A stretch of 64,000 nucleotides of DNA from Phorcus lineatus (taxonomy: Eukaryota; Mollusca; Gastropoda; Trochida; Trochidae), in assembly GCA_921293015.1 (NCBI GenBank), contig OV121087.1:12412501-12476500 (forward strand), in the 5' to 3' direction. Shown piece after piece: positions 61,261 to 64,000 of the stretch. The notes under the pieces are model-generated. The model did no database searches. It had not been told where the DNA came from and was given only the letters and a program-made list of their open reading frames with translations. The position numbers and the translations under genes are program-made. Each line of letters begins with the position of its first letter. Position 1 is the stretch's first letter.

Positions 61261-64000
61261 TTTATTTATATATACGTGAATTATAGAATGCCAAAAGTAA
61301 TGAGATGTCATGATTCTTAAAACTATGTGTAGAATATGTGATTATAAACATAAACATTTTTGGTACAGGGTACAGGCGAAATATTCTTAGAAGCCTTTGT
61401 TTTATGATATAACACGATATATAGTACAATGTAAAAGTATATGTTTCTGAAATTCGATTACAAACAAGCGCCCTATACGAACATTGCAATACCTTTAAAG
61501 CGAGAATACGTAACTAGTTTCCAAGAAAACCTGACTTTAACGTTATAATGTAGACGGTGACGGGGCATAATTGATTTTATCATGTTTTTAAGGGAACAAA
61601 TTTGGAAAAAGTTTATTGGTAATATGGATACCTGTTGAAATGCACTTTGCAAATGCTTGTTTATCAGTTTTCAAAGTTGAAGTCTCGGTATGAAAACATT
61701 TTGAATAATTAAATGATTTAACGGTTAACAATAAATTATTTAAATGATTTGCTTTAGAATTAATGCATGGTTTTAAAAATTGCAGAAATAAATGTTGCAT
61801 ATCTAACATATTTAAGAAATAGAGACTCACATAATTGCTGAATAAAGGTATCAAATAGCAATGGTAAAAATAAAAATGATGATATCCATAAAATGTTTAG
61901 CCGAATGCAAAATTTCATAAATATAAAATAACCAGAAACAAGCAATATAAGTTCATATAACTCTGAAGGGAAAATATATGTAATTTTAGTTCTGATTAGA
62001 AAGTAGTTTTTTAAAAGATGCTTGACCTGCAGCATCCTGTTACAATGAAAAATGACTCCAAAAGAGTCTTTTACTATCTTTAAGCTTTGATATACTGACT
62101 AATGCTGAGGTAGATGAGTTTAAGAATATAAAAATGATCAAAACATAAATGGAATTGTTCATTAACTTTTCATAAATACTTTTATATCTAGAACATAATT
62201 ACGTTCATATTTGCGAGCAATGATATTCTTTTGTATTCATATACTTGTTTTAATTGTAGCTTCTTATATTAGTTACCTGTATCCATACAACCCCGTCAAG
62301 GAATTACACTTGTATACTAAATTGCTGTTAGCTGTCATGGAAAAGTGTCCTTTACATTGCATGGACTTATTTTTTTATAAAAGTCACGTGAGTCAAAAAG
62401 GAAACTTGGAAACAATAAAAATGACAGTTACGTGAACAATAAACTGGATATGAAGAGCAAATTTAAGTAGCGGTGCTCGTAAAAGAAACATAATTGTAAC
62501 ACTGATATTAGCATACTTGATTTAGAGGTGTCAATATCTTCGCTACATGACATGAAATTACAAAAGGACTTGATTAATGTCGTGCTTGAATTACATGCGA
62601 TGCTCAATTTGGCCAAATTGCAAAATTCCTCCATGCTTAGGGGTTTGAGGGACTTTTTTGCCTTTATATTGCTAACATGTAAAAGAACAATCCTAAAAAC
62701 AGGCAATTGTCGCGGAAAAAACAAACATTCAAGGGGGTTGTAAACGATGTGTAACTTCTAATGAATCGAAGCTATTAGAAACATTTGATGAATTTGAAGA
62801 ATAATATAATGTTATGTTGAATACATCCACAGTAGACTTACCAATTTTGTTGAAATAACATATGAAAAGGAACGAGCTTATTGAATATATTTGTTTCTTA
62901 TAAATGAACTGTCAAGCGCATCCTAAAATGTATACATAAAATGTAATGAGCTATGGAAAGAAAATCTATCTATGCAAATATTACTTTGATTTTCGTTTTT
63001 ATCTGTATGTTTAACAAAGTTTGTTCATCAGGAAATATAAGCCTTGTTTTTTCAAAAGAATTATGACATTTTGGAAAATCATGTTATCAACCAATTGTCA
63101 TGGTCCATTACTGATTAATGCTTTAACTAAAGCTGGAAGCACAGAAGAAATAGCTCTTGTATTTTTACCTAATTCGGTATGGAAATAGAATCCCGACCGC
63201 AAATGACAAGTTCAAACAATCTTGAAAGTGATAATGAAATAAAATGTTGCATCGAGCATGTTAATAAATATGTTAAGTAAATTAAACAATTGTAATCATG
63301 TGATGGGTTATGGTTACCACTGAAGACAATTTTATAGTTCTGATCGTTTTATTGAGCAGGAAAAGAGACAGACGAAATAACATAGTTACTCACATCTGAA
63401 ATCTATCTGTATCGTATGGCTCACAGAAATGTTTATGAAGAAAATACCACCGACTTTCAACTAGTACAACAATATTGACCAGTTGTAAGTATTTACTAAT
63501 ATTATTTAAAAAAGTGATCAATTCAAGGGAAGAAGTTCTGCAAAGTCTCACCGAGGGCATGCAGTTAAATAGTGATGATAGTCTGTTGACCATATCCTGT
63601 CACACAAAAAACATTGATAAGGAGACGAAAGTAAGATTGTCTTATACTTAGTTGAACTTGTTTGTCATGGAGTAACAATTTCCAAGCCAAGTGGTTAATT
63701 CAAAGAAAAGTTCCTTCTGAGAAAGGTGTTACTTCCACGATTTATGCAAGAAGTTTGAAATAAGGGAAAGATAAAAAGAATGTGTCTAACACGATTAGTG
63801 TTCCCAAAGGTATCAAGCGACACCTAGATTGATCAATTGTTAAAAGGGGAAAATTTTCAAAAATTTAATTTTATTTCAACATTCGGGTGTGGCAAAGTTG
63901 TTGTAAATGTTTTCTGCAGGTTTATTTTTCATACATTGAAGACACTAATAAAGTAAAAATGCTAGCTTTACTTTATCTAGCGTAAAGTGTAAAAAGAAAG
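61261..64000. other. AT-rich DNA, several unassigned short frames
   Basis: Frames at 62428-62724 (-) and 62528-62743 (+) overlap on opposite strands. From about 63480 to 63651 (+) a frame without an early ATG reads as protein-like (VINSREEVLQSLTEG). None is recognised. Confidence 0.35.

Noticed and set aside
1..64000. Prokaryotic or phage origin of the window
   Set aside because: No dense coding, no ribosome binding sites, and SINEs, a LINE tail, microsatellite and splice-like signals point to an animal genome.

Overview
The window reads as non-coding, strongly AT-rich animal DNA, most likely from a marine mollusc. There are no operons, Shine-Dalgarno sites or long open frames, and the longest open frame with any recognisable content (179 codons) is a decayed fragment. 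The mollusc guess rests on tRNA-headed SINEs of the kind common in gastropod and bivalve genomes, foldback and MITE-like repeats, Penelope-like 3' motifs and a (CT)n tract. It is an inference and no species can be named.

Left half (about 0.9-35.6 kb). This part is built from old, diverged copies of a few kilobase-scale modules, in both direct and inverted order. Modules at 4.8-6.3 kb (+), 12.1-14.0 kb (-) and 26.8-29.0 kb (+) are homologous. 6.3-8.15 kb is inverted at 10.1-11.8 kb. 8.2-8.6 kb is repeated directly at 9.7-10.1 kb. 0.95-1.5 kb is inverted at 15.5-16.0 kb. A two-part module occurs at 23.2-26.0 kb (forward) and at 31.4-32.7 and 34.7-35.6 kb (reverse). Most copies carry a short block around the consensus ATCAGTCAYTGTCAGAC, and four have a TATAAAA box upstream at core-promoter-like distance. 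The modules therefore look like amplified promoter-bearing units, either a decayed gene array or a large transposon. No conserved coding exon could be demonstrated in them.

Later insertions sit inside these modules. The cleanest is a 200-bp near-palindromic element at 10321-10520 with a perfect 12-bp target duplication; the homologous module near 7.97 kb preserves the empty site. The palindrome arms and a third copy at 1.75 kb share a hammerhead-like layout typical of Penelope-like element ends. A perfect 65-bp-arm palindrome lies at 24081-24239.

Right half (35.6-64 kb). This holds a pseudogene fragment of a dispersed invertebrate family (37.4-38.4 kb), two SINEs of one family with target duplications (39.8-40.2 and 57.1-57.4 kb), a 182-bp-offset direct repeat (41.1-41.4 kb), a (CT)n/(CTGT)n tract (41.9-42.0 kb), a strictly periodic 46-bp minisatellite of 11 copies (42.5-43.0 kb) and two inverted-repeat elements (53.5-54.6 kb). 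A few GC-richer islands could be regulatory, and there is one plausible internal exon (45.7 kb). The remainder is AT-rich sequence in which I see nothing definable.
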